Below, piece after piece: positions 1 to 7,661 of a stretch of 12,894 bases of DNA. The position numbers and the translations under genes were made by a program. Source of the stretch: Lachnospiraceae bacterium (GTDB lineage: Bacteria; Bacillota; Clostridia; Lachnospirales; Lachnospiraceae). How positions within the stretch are numbered: position 1 is the stretch's first letter; every line of letters starts with the position of its first letter. Below the pieces are notes generated by a model, which was not told the DNA's origin, did not search any database, and saw only the letters and a program-made list of their open reading frames with translations. The stretch is taken from assembly GCA_900769175.1 (NCBI GenBank), contig CAAGFP010000123.1:1-12894 (forward strand). Direction: 5' to 3'.

Positions 1-296
1 AGCTCCGTTACATCGGCGCGATGCATCAGCTCCTTTAAGACGGAAAACTGCTTTTCCTTGCCGGGGGTCAGCGTATATTTCCAGTCCTCCGGCAGAATCG
101 GTAAATCTTCGTATCGCCACTTTTTATAACGCTCGTCATAGCTGCCTGCGTCGGCCATACTCACCAGATGTCCAATGCACCAGGACACCAGCAGCCCGTT
201 GCCCTGTATGTAGCCGTCTTTTTGCTCCTTTGCCCCAAGAGCACCCGCAATGGTCTTTGCAACAGAGGGCTTTTCACAGATAATCAAAATACTCAT
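1..296 (-). CDS. topB: DNA topoisomerase III (type IA), N-terminal part, runs off left edge
   Basis: Only the first 98 codons are in the window. The start is ATG at 296-294, overlapping the TGA of the DUF4366 gene (ATGA), with AGGAGG seven bases upstream. The protein begins MSILIICEKPSVAKTIAGAL, the first strand and metal-binding Glu of a TOPRIM domain in the form typical of topoisomerase III, followed by the GHL motif (residues about 44-46) and a KYKKW-like YKKWRYEDLPILPE segment seen in bacterial TopB. Type IA enzymes relax and decatenate single-stranded-containing DNA by a 5'-phosphotyrosine intermediate; the catalytic Tyr lies beyond the edge and cannot be checked. ICEs of this group routinely carry their own TopB at the end of the transfer operon, presumably to resolve single-stranded transfer or replication intermediates (inference). 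Family call is secure; intactness is unknown. Confidence 0.93.
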   Translation of the reverse strand, partial: MSILIICEKPSVAKTIAGALGAKEQKDGYIQGNGLLVSWCIGHLVSMADAGSYDERYKKWRYEDLPILPEDWKYTLTPGKEKQFSVLKELMHRADVTE

Positions 297-1090
297 TCGT
301 TGTCCTCCTGTTCATCGGCCTGCACCGGCACATTGCCGTCAGCCCCATAATCACCGTAATTGTCGGTTTCTTCCTCGTCATCCTCGTCAAAATCGAACTC
401 ATCCAGCTCGGTGCTGCCTTTGGTATCGGCTTTCGGTTTGCGGAACTTGAAGTACCACACAGCAGCGCCGCCGCCCAACGCAATAATTAAGACAATCGCA
501 AGGATACCGCCCACATTGCTTTTCTTCGGTTCTTCGGTTGGCTCGGTCGGTTCCGGATCGGCAGGGGCAGCTTCTTTTCCGGCGCACTCACTCATATTGG
601 TGCTGCAAATGGGGCAGGCTGTATTAACCTTGCCTGCGCTGCATTTTTCGGTGCAGCTACAGGTAATAGGGCTGTTCCCGCCCTCGTCCTCCAATAGTGC
701 CAAAAGATCGGCTTCGTCCACGGGGTTGAGGAAATAGGTGTGATACTGTTCGCCGTCCTCGTCGGCGGGTTTATCATAATCAATGATGATATACAGGGTA
801 TGTCCGCTTCGGGTTTCCACCGTAATAAACTGCTTGTTGGTTGCCTTATCAAAAAGCAGATCTCGGGTCAGCGCGATCCCGTCCTCCGTAAAAGGCGTCC
901 CCGGTTCCACGTCCGGGGACGGTTCAGAAGCAGCAGGTTCCGTTTCTTCTGTTGCAGTGCTTTCCGGCGGCAGCTCACTGTCGTAGTAATCGCCGCCGCC
1001 TGCATAGGCAACCGTAGAAAAAGCCGTCATGCAAAGCACGGCGGCAAGCAGCACGATAACAGTACGCAGCTTTCCTTTATTCCTCGTCAT
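293..1090 (-). CDS. DUF4366 (CD1107-type) mobile-element membrane protein
   Basis: A 265-aa protein with a clear Sec signal peptide (basic residues 3-9, hydrophobic 10-24, AYA at 28-30 as likely cleavage site), a Pro/Glu/Ser/Thr-rich linker (35-70), a folded domain (about 68-135), a six-Cys cluster (C144, C146, C150, C159, C162, C169), a second Pro/Glu linker, one membrane helix (193-214) with basic stop-transfer residues, and a highly acidic tail (227-265). The layout places the Cys domain outside the cell and the acidic tail in the cytoplasm. The architecture and its place after DUF4315 match the DUF4366 family of Tn1549/CTn elements; its exact role in transfer is unknown. ATG at 1090 follows AGGAGG at nine bases and overlaps DUF4315 by 14 bp; its own stop overlaps the topB start. 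A surface or mating-pair role is inference. Confidence 0.9.
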   Translation of the reverse strand: MTRNKGKLRTVIVLLAAVLCMTAFSTVAYAGGGDYYDSELPPESTATEETEPAASEPSPDVEPGTPFTEDGIALTRDLLFDKATNKQFITVETRSGHTLYIIIDYDKPADEDGEQYHTYFLNPVDEADLLALLEDEGGNSPITCSCTEKCSAGKVNTACPICSTNMSECAGKEAAPADPEPTEPTEEPKKSNVGGILAIVLIIALGGGAAVWYFKFRKPKADTKGSTELDEFDFDEDDEEETDNYGDYGADGNVPVQADEQEDNE

Positions 1091-1334
1091 TGGTCATATC
1101 CTCCTGTTCGTGATAGACATTTTCCGCAGGCGGCGCATCGTTGCCGCCGCTGCGCAAAAAGTTCATCAGTTCGTCGCGGGTCATGCACATGGAGCGCACA
1201 ATGCCCACAATCTCAAAGTTTTCCTGTTCGGTGCGCTGGGCTTCCAGCTCTTTGAGCTTGTTTTGATACTCGGTAATTTTGCCACGGGTCTTTTCAATCT
1301 CCCGTTCGATACGTTCCAGCTTAGTAAGTGCCAT
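1077..1334 (-). CDS. DUF4315 family small protein
   Basis: An 85-aa soluble protein. Residues 3-38 form an unbroken charged heptad-like helix (LERIEREIEKTRGKITEYQN), predicted coiled coil, followed by a short helix-turn segment (IVRSMCMTRDELMNFL, 45-60) and an acidic disordered tail. This is the typical DUF4315 form, found next to DUF4366 and the NlpC/P60 protein in Tn1549-like ICEs. No enzymatic motif is visible; the function is unknown, and a structural or adaptor role in the transfer apparatus is only a guess. ATG at 1334 is preceded by AAAGGAG at eight bases; the gene starts 27 bp after the NlpC/P60 stop and its 3' end overlaps the DUF4366 start, so it should be co-translated with its neighbours. 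Confidence 0.88.
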   Translation of the reverse strand: MALTKLERIEREIEKTRGKITEYQNKLKELEAQRTEQENFEIVGIVRSMCMTRDELMNFLRSGGNDAPPAENVYHEQEDMTNDEE

Positions 1335-1360
1335 AATGTTTACTCCTTTCGATTTTCAGA

Positions 1361-3394
1361 TTAGTTGTAGGGCGGTCTGGCGTAGGCGTAGAAATGGGAC
1401 TGCCAATAGCTGCTGTTCAGATTAGAATACGAAATCGGATCCCCGCAGTGCAGCATCATGGAATTGCCCACATAAATACCCACATGAGAAACGCCCGGCG
1501 TGTCATAGGTTCCCGTAAAAAATACCAGATCACCCGGCTGGGGATTGGAAACAGGGGTAGAGATGTTATATAGCCCCTGCGCACCCAAACGCCCGGTATT
1601 GCATACGCCGCTGTTGGTCAGCACCCATGATACAAAGCCGGAACAGTCAAAAGAGGTACTTGGATTGCTGCCGCCCCAGACATACGGATACCCGATATAT
1701 TTCTCCGCCTCGGCAATCAGCGTGGCAAAGGTTTCATCTTCCAGCGCCGATGCGGGAATTTCATAACCTGCAGGCCGGTTTGTTATATACCTGCTTATAT
1801 ATTCAGAGTTGCCGAACAGATCCGGTCGGTTGCCCAGCACAGACATATACAGGGCATATTTGCTCAAAGTTTCCTCGTCCATGATGTACACGGGAACATG
1901 GGAAAGGTTGAAGTTTTCAAGGGACACATGACAGATGTAATAATCATAGGGAACTTGGACGGTGTAGGTGTAGCTCTGCAAGTTGCCATCTGCGTCAGTG
2001 TAATAGCCTGTTCTCGTTTCCGTGCGGTAGCGCACCTCCCTTGTAACGGTTTCGGTCAGGATATACTGCTTATCAAAGAGCATTTGCAGCGTTCCCTGTA
2101 CCTCGTCAGCCGTCCATGCGCCCTCATGGAGCGCAGAGAGAATCGAGATCAGTACATAAGGGTCATGCTCGATCTCGTCAAGGTCATAGTGGTATTCGTC
2201 GTAGTCATGGGTGCTTTCGTAGGTGTCCAGATACCTTTGCAGCTCTGCTTCCAGTTCACAGTAGGCGGCTTCGGCAGCAAGAATATCCGCGTCCTCCGAT
2301 TGGTAGGAAGATGCTGCGACACCGCCGCCCGCACCGGAAAAGAGAATGGAGCAGGATTGCAGCCCGCCGATCAGCAGTACAATAAGGAGGAAACCTGCAA
2401 GAACAATCAGGCAGCCTTTCCAGTGCCGCGCTACAAATGCAGCCGTTTTCTTTGCTTCCTCGGCAACACGCTTTGCAGCTTTCGCGGACGCTTCGGCGGT
2501 CTTTTTGGTGGTCTGCGCGGTTTTCTGCGCTGTACTGCCTGCCGTTTTTGCCGCCCTTGCTGCCTTGGCGTATTCCCGCTTTAACCTCTGTTTCTGGAAA
2601 AACTGGTTGAGAGGATTGCCGGAAAGAAGCGCCGGATTGTCATGCAATGCCTTTTGATACAGATATTCCGCATTGGCTTTGACCGCCCTTTGCTCGGCTT
2701 TTGCCGCTGCCCGGTAAGGTTTCAGCTTATGACGGCGTTTTGCATAGCGGTATGCACCGCCAGCGCCGCGCTCGGCAAGTTCCTCGCCCTTATGTCCGCT
2801 TTCCACACCGACGTTTTCATTCTCAACCTCGTGAATTTTCCCATGGATAAGCATTGCTGCCTCCCGCACGGGTCGGCCTGCCGGATTGGGTTTAATCTTT
2901 GGGGCAGGCTTATCCACCTTATCAAAGCGCAGCTTGGTATGCGCCGTGCCGGTTGTTTCGTCGAAAACACGCTCTTTGTGTAAAACACGCTTTTTCGGTA
3001 TGGCTTCCCGCGCAGTGTCCAGCTTATCTGCCCGTGTTTCGGATTTGCGGATATACTTTTGCAGTGCCGGATCGCCGCGTTCCTCGTCGGTGAATTGCAG
3101 CCGGGAGCCGGGGCGCTGCCGGACAGCTTCGCCTTCACGGATCTTGCTGTTTGCTTTTCGGATTCGTTTTCTTGCGGCATGAGCGTCATGCTCAAATACA
3201 GCGCGGTTCAGTGCCTTTTCCGCTGTGCCGCCCGCAGAAACCGGAAGATCCTCCTGCGCCGCAGGGGAAAATTTTTGTTCCGCATCCCTGCCGGAAACGC
3301 TCTGTACTTCGCCCGTCGTCTGATTTTCCCGCACCAGCCCGTCACGGGTCATGTGCTGGGTTATTTTATCCCGGGGTTTTAATGGGTCTTTCAA
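1361..3394 (-). CDS. CD1108-type membrane-anchored NlpC/P60 peptidoglycan hydrolase of the conjugation apparatus
   Basis: A 677-aa protein in three parts: a long, basic, Ala/Lys/Arg-rich cytoplasmic arm (1-325, coiled-coil-like at 228-322), one membrane helix (about 328-345), and an extracellular region ending in an NlpC/P60 domain (about 557-677). Catalytic residues are visible: Cys584 in FDCSGF, His637 in SHVGIY and His649 as likely third member; YVWGG precedes the Cys as usual. NlpC/P60 enzymes cut D-Glu-to-diamino-acid bonds in wall peptides, here locally to let the channel pass. Unlike Tn916 Orf14, no lysozyme-like domain is apparent; residues 365-540 are unassigned. The start is TTG at 3394-3392, chosen because a GGAGGTGA site lies just before it; it overlaps the upstream methyltransferase stop as TTGA. 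Role is well supported by family and context; the function of the basic arm is unknown. Confidence 0.93.
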   Translation of the reverse strand: MKDPLKPRDKITQHMTRDGLVRENQTTGEVQSVSGRDAEQKFSPAAQEDLPVSAGGTAEKALNRAVFEHDAHAARKRIRKANSKIREGEAVRQRPGSRLQFTDEERGDPALQKYIRKSETRADKLDTAREAIPKKRVLHKERVFDETTGTAHTKLRFDKVDKPAPKIKPNPAGRPVREAAMLIHGKIHEVENENVGVESGHKGEELAERGAGGAYRYAKRRHKLKPYRAAAKAEQRAVKANAEYLYQKALHDNPALLSGNPLNQFFQKQRLKREYAKAARAAKTAGSTAQKTAQTTKKTAEASAKAAKRVAEEAKKTAAFVARHWKGCLIVLAGFLLIVLLIGGLQSCSILFSGAGGGVAASSYQSEDADILAAEAAYCELEAELQRYLDTYESTHDYDEYHYDLDEIEHDPYVLISILSALHEGAWTADEVQGTLQMLFDKQYILTETVTREVRYRTETRTGYYTDADGNLQSYTYTVQVPYDYYICHVSLENFNLSHVPVYIMDEETLSKYALYMSVLGNRPDLFGNSEYISRYITNRPAGYEIPASALEDETFATLIAEAEKYIGYPYVWGGSNPSTSFDCSGFVSWVLTNSGVCNTGRLGAQGLYNISTPVSNPQPGDLVFFTGTYDTPGVSHVGIYVGNSMMLHCGDPISYSNLNSSYWQSHFYAYARPPYN

Positions 3395-4344
3395 GGGGTA
3401 TCACCTCCGATCCGGTCCCTTGCAAGGGAACAAAACGCTGTGTTCAGTTCAATGCCGATGTAGTGCCGTCCGTGCCGTTTTGCCGCAAGCCCCGTCGTAC
3501 CGCTGCCCATGAATGGGTCAAGGACAACCCCGCCTGCCGGACATCCTGCCAGTATGCAGTTTTCCGCCAGCTTTGGCGGATAGGCAGCAAAATGCTCGCC
3601 CTTGTACGGCACGGTGTTGATAAACCACACGTCGCGCTTAGCCCGGACGGGCGAAATCATTTCGTCGGTTATGCTGCCTTTTTCTCTGGGCTTGTTGATA
3701 TTTTGGGTTTGCGGCTGACCGGGAACGGGAGAAGAATACTTGCCCACACCGCGCCCGTTTTTTTTGCGCAGGGCAGTTGTGGGCGCGATCGGCTCGGCTA
3801 TGGCCTGCCAGTCGTAGAAATACCGTTTGCTTTTGGAAAACAGGAAAATGTGTTCATGGCTGCGGGTACACCGGTCTTTGATACTTTCCGGCATGGGATT
3901 TCCTTTTGCCCAGATAATGTCGTTGCGAAGATACCAGCCTGCACCGCGCAGGGAGAACGCCAGCATCCACGGGATTCCGATCATGTCCTTTGGCTTGCAG
4001 CCCTGTACCATGCGGGACAGGGAAACAATCTGCCCGTTGCGTCCGTTCGGATATTTGGGATCCCGGGCAGTACCCTTACCGGACGTGCCGCAATAGCTGT
4101 CCGCGATATTCAGCCAGAGTGTCCCATCCGGGCGCAGCACACGCATTACTTCACGGAATACCGCCGTCAGCCGTGCTATGTATTCCTCCGGTGTGTCCTC
4201 ACGCCCGATCTGCGCATCCATGCCGTAATCACGCAAGCCATAATACGGCGGCGAAGTCACGCAGCAATGGATGCTGTCGTCCGGCAGTGTTTTCAGCACA
4301 GACAGGCAATCGCCGCAAAGGATGGTGTCAATGGGCAGGCTCAT
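3391..4344 (-). CDS. Orphan beta-class DNA methyltransferase (TSPPY; N4-cytosine or N6-adenine)
   Basis: A 317-aa AdoMet-dependent DNA methyltransferase. The catalytic motif IV TSPPYYGLRDY is at residues 30-40 and the AdoMet-binding motif I LDPFMGSGTTG at 275-285, near the C terminus, followed by HYIGIEL (294-300). This order (IV before I) is that of the beta class, whose members methylate exocyclic amino groups; TSPPY is commoner in N4-cytosine enzymes but N6-adenine enzymes also use SPPY, so the base is not settled. No restriction endonuclease gene is adjacent. ATG at 4344 overlaps the VirB4 stop as ATGA, with GAGGTG upstream; the stop overlaps the NlpC/P60 start. Its place inside the transfer operon suggests modification of the element's own DNA to escape host restriction or to mark it (inference). 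The target site cannot be read from sequence. Confidence 0.92.
   Translation of the reverse strand: MSLPIDTILCGDCLSVLKTLPDDSIHCCVTSPPYYGLRDYGMDAQIGREDTPEEYIARLTAVFREVMRVLRPDGTLWLNIADSYCGTSGKGTARDPKYPNGRNGQIVSLSRMVQGCKPKDMIGIPWMLAFSLRGAGWYLRNDIIWAKGNPMPESIKDRCTRSHEHIFLFSKSKRYFYDWQAIAEPIAPTTALRKKNGRGVGKYSSPVPGQPQTQNINKPREKGSITDEMISPVRAKRDVWFINTVPYKGEHFAAYPPKLAENCILAGCPAGGVVLDPFMGSGTTGLAAKRHGRHYIGIELNTAFCSLARDRIGGDTP
3401..3408 (-). promoter_or_regulatory. Ribosome binding site setting the TTG start of the NlpC/P60 gene
   Basis: GGAGGTGA on the minus strand, about nine bases before TTG at 3394. It lies inside the last codons of the upstream methyltransferase (Gly-Gly-Asp-Thr-Pro), so the two genes are translationally coupled. 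The next in-frame ATG is at codon 15, without a comparable site. Confidence 0.8.
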
Positions 4345-6749
4345 TGTCCGTTCACCTCACTTGGCTTGGTGGACATGATACGGTAAAGCTCGGTGTCCTT
4401 GGGGAAGTGATCCACGAAAGGCAGGATTACATTCTCAAAGAACAAAAGACCTTCGCCCGGCGCGGAGTTGGTAACGTATTTAAGCTGCTCCGACGAAATG
4501 TTTAGCCGTTCTGCAAGGATTTTGCGGTCGCCTGCCGCTTGGTTGAGCATACAGATATAGTCAGAGTTTTCAAGGATGTTTTCAATTTCCGGTGAAGATA
4601 AAAGATCCTTTACGTTCTGGGTCGCGCCCGTCGGCACGCCGCCCCATTTTCTGAAACGCTTCCATATCTCTGCGGAATAGGCTGCGGTCTGCGGTTCTTT
4701 CAGAAGCAAATGGAACTCGTCGGCATAATACCATGTGGAAACGCCTGCGTTGCGGTTGAGTGTAACACGGTTCCATACCTGATCCTGAATAATCAGCATA
4801 CCCGGCTTTTTCAGATTCTTCGGCAGTTCCTTAATGTCATAGCAGACAAAGCGGTTGTTAATGTCCACCGTCGTTCTGTGGTTGAAGAAGTTAAGGGATC
4901 CCGATACATACAGGTCAAGCGCCTGTGCTACCCGGTCGGCTTCCGGTAAATGCTGCGCCGTCAGCGCGTCGTGCAGGTCGGACAGGATCGGCATATTCTC
5001 CGGGCATGGGTCAGCAAAGTAAGGCTGGTAGATCCGCTGTACCGCCCGATCAATTACCGTTCTTTCAATGGCTTCCAGTCCGGCCTTGCCGCCCATAATC
5101 AGCTCACAAAAAGACAGCACAAAGTCGGATTTCAGCGCCAGCGGGTTTTCGTCCTCGGAATAATTCAGATTGATGTCCAGCGGGTTCACATAGTCGGTGC
5201 TGGTGGGTGACAGCCGGATAATCTGCCCGTGGAGCAGCTTCACCAGTGGCGCATATTCGCCTTCCGGGTCGCACACGATCACATGGTCGCCGGTTTTCAG
5301 AATCACGCTTACCATCTCGCGCTTACAGGAAAAGGACTTGCCCCCGCCGGGTGTACCGAATACCAGCCCGTTGGGAGAACGGGCATTTTTGCGATCCAGC
5401 ATGATCATGTTGCCGGATTTGGCGTTCAGTCCGTAATAAAAGGCGTCGCCGCCCATGAACAGTTCCTGTGTCACAAAGGGAACGATAATCGCGACGGCAG
5501 AGGTTGTCATTCCCCGTGTGATTTTGATCTGGCTCACCCCCAGCGGCAGGGACGATACAAGCCCCTGTTCCTGCTGGAAGTCCAGACGGGTAAGCTGACA
5601 GTTGTATTTCTGCGCCACGCCTGCGGCGCGGAACACGTCATTTTCCAGCTTGCGCCTGGTATCGCCATAGTTCAGCACAAGGAAAGTGATCATGAAATAA
5701 CGCTCATTGCGGCTTTGCAGTTCGTTTAAGAGCTTTTTCGCTTCGCCGCCGTAGGTCGCAAGGTCAGAGGGAAGTATGTCCATATCGTAGCCGTCCCGGA
5801 CAGCTTTTTTCTGTTCCTGTATCTTCATGGCGTCGAGATCGGTAATCTTGCGCTTGATCATTTTGACGGCTTCCGACTGATCCAGCGCCTGCACATGGAG
5901 ATTGACAACAATGCCCGAATCGGTATCCAGAAAGTCCGTCAATACATGATCGTTCAGCTCCGGCGTGATAATTTGCAGGAAGCTGGCTGCGCACAGCTTT
6001 CCGCCCATCTGGAACATCCGGCTGTTCTTAAAAGCAAATGAGGACGGAGCGATAAAGTCTTTGGTGGACAACCCGCTTGGGGCAAGCCAGTTCCAGTCAA
6101 AGGAAAACCGCTCGCCGTCCGGGTGCATGATACCGTGCAGCACTTCCAGCCGATCTTTGCCGTCCAATGCCCGCGCTGCTGCGCCCATCACCTTGAAATA
6201 GCCCAGCAGGTCGGTTTCAATGCGGGTAAGCCGCGCCCGCGCTGCTTTCAGATTGTCGGCCTCAATGGTATAGGTCAGATACTTGGTCTTGACGTTTCCG
6301 TTATTGCCACGTTCAAACTGACGTTTCAGAATCCCCGTGTTCTCCTGCCGGATATGGTCTAATCCGTCGCCGCAAAGCGGAATCTCAAAACTCTGTGCAA
6401 GCTGCTCCCGGTCGGTTTTCCGGTTGACAAAGGTAAGCTGCACATGAATGGAAGCGTCCAGATAGTTGTACAGATCACACAGGTATTCAAAAATCGCCGT
6501 CTGGTCGTCCGGCTGGGCAAGCTGGTAGTTCACATCAAAAAATTCAATACTTTTGGAATAGCTCCTGCCGCCCAGATAGCAGATACCGTCCGGGTGCATG
6601 GTCTGATAGGGAATCGTATCCTGCGCCGTATGGGGCTTGCCGTCGCCCTTATACTTGCGGATGATCGCCTCAATTTCTCTTTTTTCCGCGCGGGTGAGTT
6701 TACGCTTTGCCACCGCGTTTTCCGCTGCGGGTTTTGTCGCCTTGGACAA
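4341..6749 (-). CDS. virB4: VirB4-like conjugal transfer ATPase (CD1110 family)
   Basis: An 802-aa type IV secretion ATPase that energises channel assembly and substrate movement at the membrane. Walker A is GTPGGGKS (465-472), Walker B is YYADEFH (674-680) with the catalytic Glu678, and GATQNV (708-713) matches the downstream polar motif of VirB4/FtsK-like ATPases. The N-terminal 450 residues form the VirB4 accessory domain; there is no transmembrane segment, as expected when the membrane helices are supplied by a separate PrgI protein encoded just upstream. The start is TTG at 6749, supported by AAGGAGGT at eight bases; the next Met is at residue 51, too late. The 5' end overlaps prgI by 50 bp and the 3' end overlaps the methyltransferase start as ATGA. 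Length and motifs look intact. Identification is very secure. Confidence 0.96.
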   Translation of the reverse strand: MSKATKPAAENAVAKRKLTRAEKREIEAIIRKYKGDGKPHTAQDTIPYQTMHPDGICYLGGRSYSKSIEFFDVNYQLAQPDDQTAIFEYLCDLYNYLDASIHVQLTFVNRKTDREQLAQSFEIPLCGDGLDHIRQENTGILKRQFERGNNGNVKTKYLTYTIEADNLKAARARLTRIETDLLGYFKVMGAAARALDGKDRLEVLHGIMHPDGERFSFDWNWLAPSGLSTKDFIAPSSFAFKNSRMFQMGGKLCAASFLQIITPELNDHVLTDFLDTDSGIVVNLHVQALDQSEAVKMIKRKITDLDAMKIQEQKKAVRDGYDMDILPSDLATYGGEAKKLLNELQSRNERYFMITFLVLNYGDTRRKLENDVFRAAGVAQKYNCQLTRLDFQQEQGLVSSLPLGVSQIKITRGMTTSAVAIIVPFVTQELFMGGDAFYYGLNAKSGNMIMLDRKNARSPNGLVFGTPGGGKSFSCKREMVSVILKTGDHVIVCDPEGEYAPLVKLLHGQIIRLSPTSTDYVNPLDINLNYSEDENPLALKSDFVLSFCELIMGGKAGLEAIERTVIDRAVQRIYQPYFADPCPENMPILSDLHDALTAQHLPEADRVAQALDLYVSGSLNFFNHRTTVDINNRFVCYDIKELPKNLKKPGMLIIQDQVWNRVTLNRNAGVSTWYYADEFHLLLKEPQTAAYSAEIWKRFRKWGGVPTGATQNVKDLLSSPEIENILENSDYICMLNQAAGDRKILAERLNISSEQLKYVTNSAPGEGLLFFENVILPFVDHFPKDTELYRIMSTKPSEVNGQ

Positions 6750-7101
6750 TCGCTTTTACCTCCTTTTCCATTTGATATTGCCGCACAAGGGCGGCGTATG
6801 CGTTATCGGTCTGATAGGGGCGCTCCTTTGGACGGATAAAGCAGCTTTCCATGATTTGCCGCAAAACCACTTCAAGGGGCTGCCCGTTCTTTTCATATAC
6901 GCCAAACAGGAATCCGGGAAGCATGACAAGGATCATCACCATTGCCGCAGCCGTGGTTCCTGCGCTGTCTTTAAGCAAAAAGAACAGCGGCACTCCCATA
7001 AGCGCCGCCACGCCAAAACAGATCAGTTGTCGTTTGGTCAAATTGAAAAGCACCTTGGACTTAATCTTGTTCAAGTCCTTCGGCACATTCACATAAGCCA
7101 T
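6700..7101 (-). CDS. prgI: PrgI family membrane protein of the conjugation channel
   Basis: A 133-aa protein starting MAYVNVPKDLNKIKSKVLFN, the standard PrgI N terminus, followed by two membrane helices (about 25-43 and 49-69) and a cytoplasmic C-terminal half (70-133) with a basic end. PrgI proteins are the Gram-positive counterpart of VirB3 and pair with VirB4, whose gene follows and overlaps it by 50 bp. The start is ATG at 7101-7099, backed by AAAGGAGG four to five bases upstream; the frame is open for 27 more codons upstream, but these overlap the methyltransferase and lack family resemblance. The 5' end overlaps the MT-A70 gene by 41 bp. Family assignment is from sequence; the VirB3-like role is established for the family in pCF10-type systems by analogy. 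Confidence 0.93.
   Translation of the reverse strand: MAYVNVPKDLNKIKSKVLFNLTKRQLICFGVAALMGVPLFFLLKDSAGTTAAAMVMILVMLPGFLFGVYEKNGQPLEVVLRQIMESCFIRPKERPYQTDNAYAALVRQYQMEKEVKAIVQGDKTRSGKRGGKA
6758..6765 (-). promoter_or_regulatory. Ribosome binding site setting the TTG start of virB4
   Basis: AAGGAGGT on the minus strand, eight bases before TTG at 6749-6747. It lies within the prgI coding region, so virB4 translation initiates inside the upstream gene. It is the main reason for choosing the TTG codon over later Met codons. Confidence 0.8.
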
Positions 7102-7654
7102 CGTTCCTCCTTTCCGCAAGCGTAATATCGCTTGCAATTTCATTGCCCCAAACGTCCCATCCCGGTGCTTTCTGTCGGGCAAACAGTTCTAAACGGGGCA
7201 GGTCGCCCATAAGGGCAAGGATTTTCTGCCTTGCTTCATCTGGCTTTTTACTGTGCTGCTCTATGGGCGAGATAATGAATTGATGTACGCCTGCGGACTG
7301 CCGTTTCGGTTTTCCTTTGGTTGCCAGCAGGCATATTTCTGCGTTGCCCCGCGTCCAATAGCCCAATCCATAAAACCATGTGGGATTTTTCCGGTTCCGT
7401 TTCAGCCAGACAAAGGCCACAGTCTTATACTGAAAGCCCCACGCTTTGATCAGACGCAGCGCCTCGGGTAGCTGGGGAAAGGTTGCCCACAGGAACAGGG
7501 CGCAGTCTTTCGCGGTCAGCTCTGCCACCGGCAGAGCGCACAGATTGTCTATGCTCATGGTGGGATAGTGGTTTTCTGCCGCGCCCTGCACCTTGCCGCT
7601 TTCATAGTGCCAAGGTGGGTCGGCATAAATGATATTGTATTTTCCGATAGTCAC
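7061..7654 (-). CDS. MT-A70 family N6-adenine methyltransferase, start uncertain
   Basis: A protein of about 197 aa. It begins with the family's IIYADPPWHY core (DPPW at residues 12-15 counted from GTG 7654), the catalytic motif IV of MT-A70/N6-adenine methyltransferases, followed by FLWATFPQLPEALRLIKAWG and the later NAEICLLATKGKPKR and FARQKAPGWDVWGNE blocks typical of bacterial and phage MT-A70 proteins. It should methylate adenine in DNA using AdoMet. The start is unclear: GGAGG sits at 7660-7656, leaving only one base before GTG 7654, whereas ATC at 7648 has ideal spacing but is a very rare start codon. Coupling to the trbL stop (7664-7662) may help initiation. The upstream in-frame extension to 7768 is out-of-frame trbL DNA and is not used. 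It ends 41 bp inside prgI. No restriction partner is present; self-protection or transcription marking is inference. Confidence 0.88.
   Translation of the reverse strand: MTIGKYNIIYADPPWHYESGKVQGAAENHYPTMSIDNLCALPVAELTAKDCALFLWATFPQLPEALRLIKAWGFQYKTVAFVWLKRNRKNPTWFYGLGYWTRGNAEICLLATKGKPKRQSAGVHQFIISPIEQHSKKPDEARQKILALMGDLPRLELFARQKAPGWDVWGNEIASDITLAERRNDGLCECAEGLEQD
7106..7113 (-). promoter_or_regulatory. Ribosome binding site that fixes the prgI start
   Basis: AAAGGAGG on the minus strand just before ATG 7101. It decides against the longer open frame reaching 7182, which has no such site and would add 27 residues unlike the PrgI family. Confidence 0.8.
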
Positions 7655-7655
7655 A

Positions 7656-7660
7656 CCTCC
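7656..7660 (-). promoter_or_regulatory. Ribosome binding site of the MT-A70 gene, oddly close to its GTG
   Basis: GGAGG on the minus strand directly after the trbL stop codon. One base separates it from GTG 7654 and seven from ATC 7648. It leaves the start codon genuinely open. Confidence 0.6.
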
Positions 7661-7661
7661 G

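Noticed and set aside
740..1255. 171-codon open frame on the plus strand
   Set aside because: Antisense to DUF4366 and DUF4315; no sequence resemblance to a protein family.
1898..2584. 228-codon open frame on the plus strand
   Set aside because: Antisense to the NlpC/P60 gene, composition atypical (runs of Cys, Phe, Leu at the end), no supporting signals.
3391..4344. Complete restriction-modification system
   Set aside because: No endonuclease or specificity gene adjoins either methyltransferase; neighbours are all transfer genes.
3151..4386. 411-codon open frame on the plus strand
   Set aside because: It lies antisense to the methyltransferase and the NlpC/P60 N terminus, both with clear motifs; its translation has no domain features and is rich in His, Arg, Cys and Pro, as expected of a mirror frame in GC-rich DNA.
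7102..7182. Longer N terminus for PrgI
   Set aside because: PrgI proteins begin at MAYVNVP; a strong ribosome site lies inside the proposed extension.
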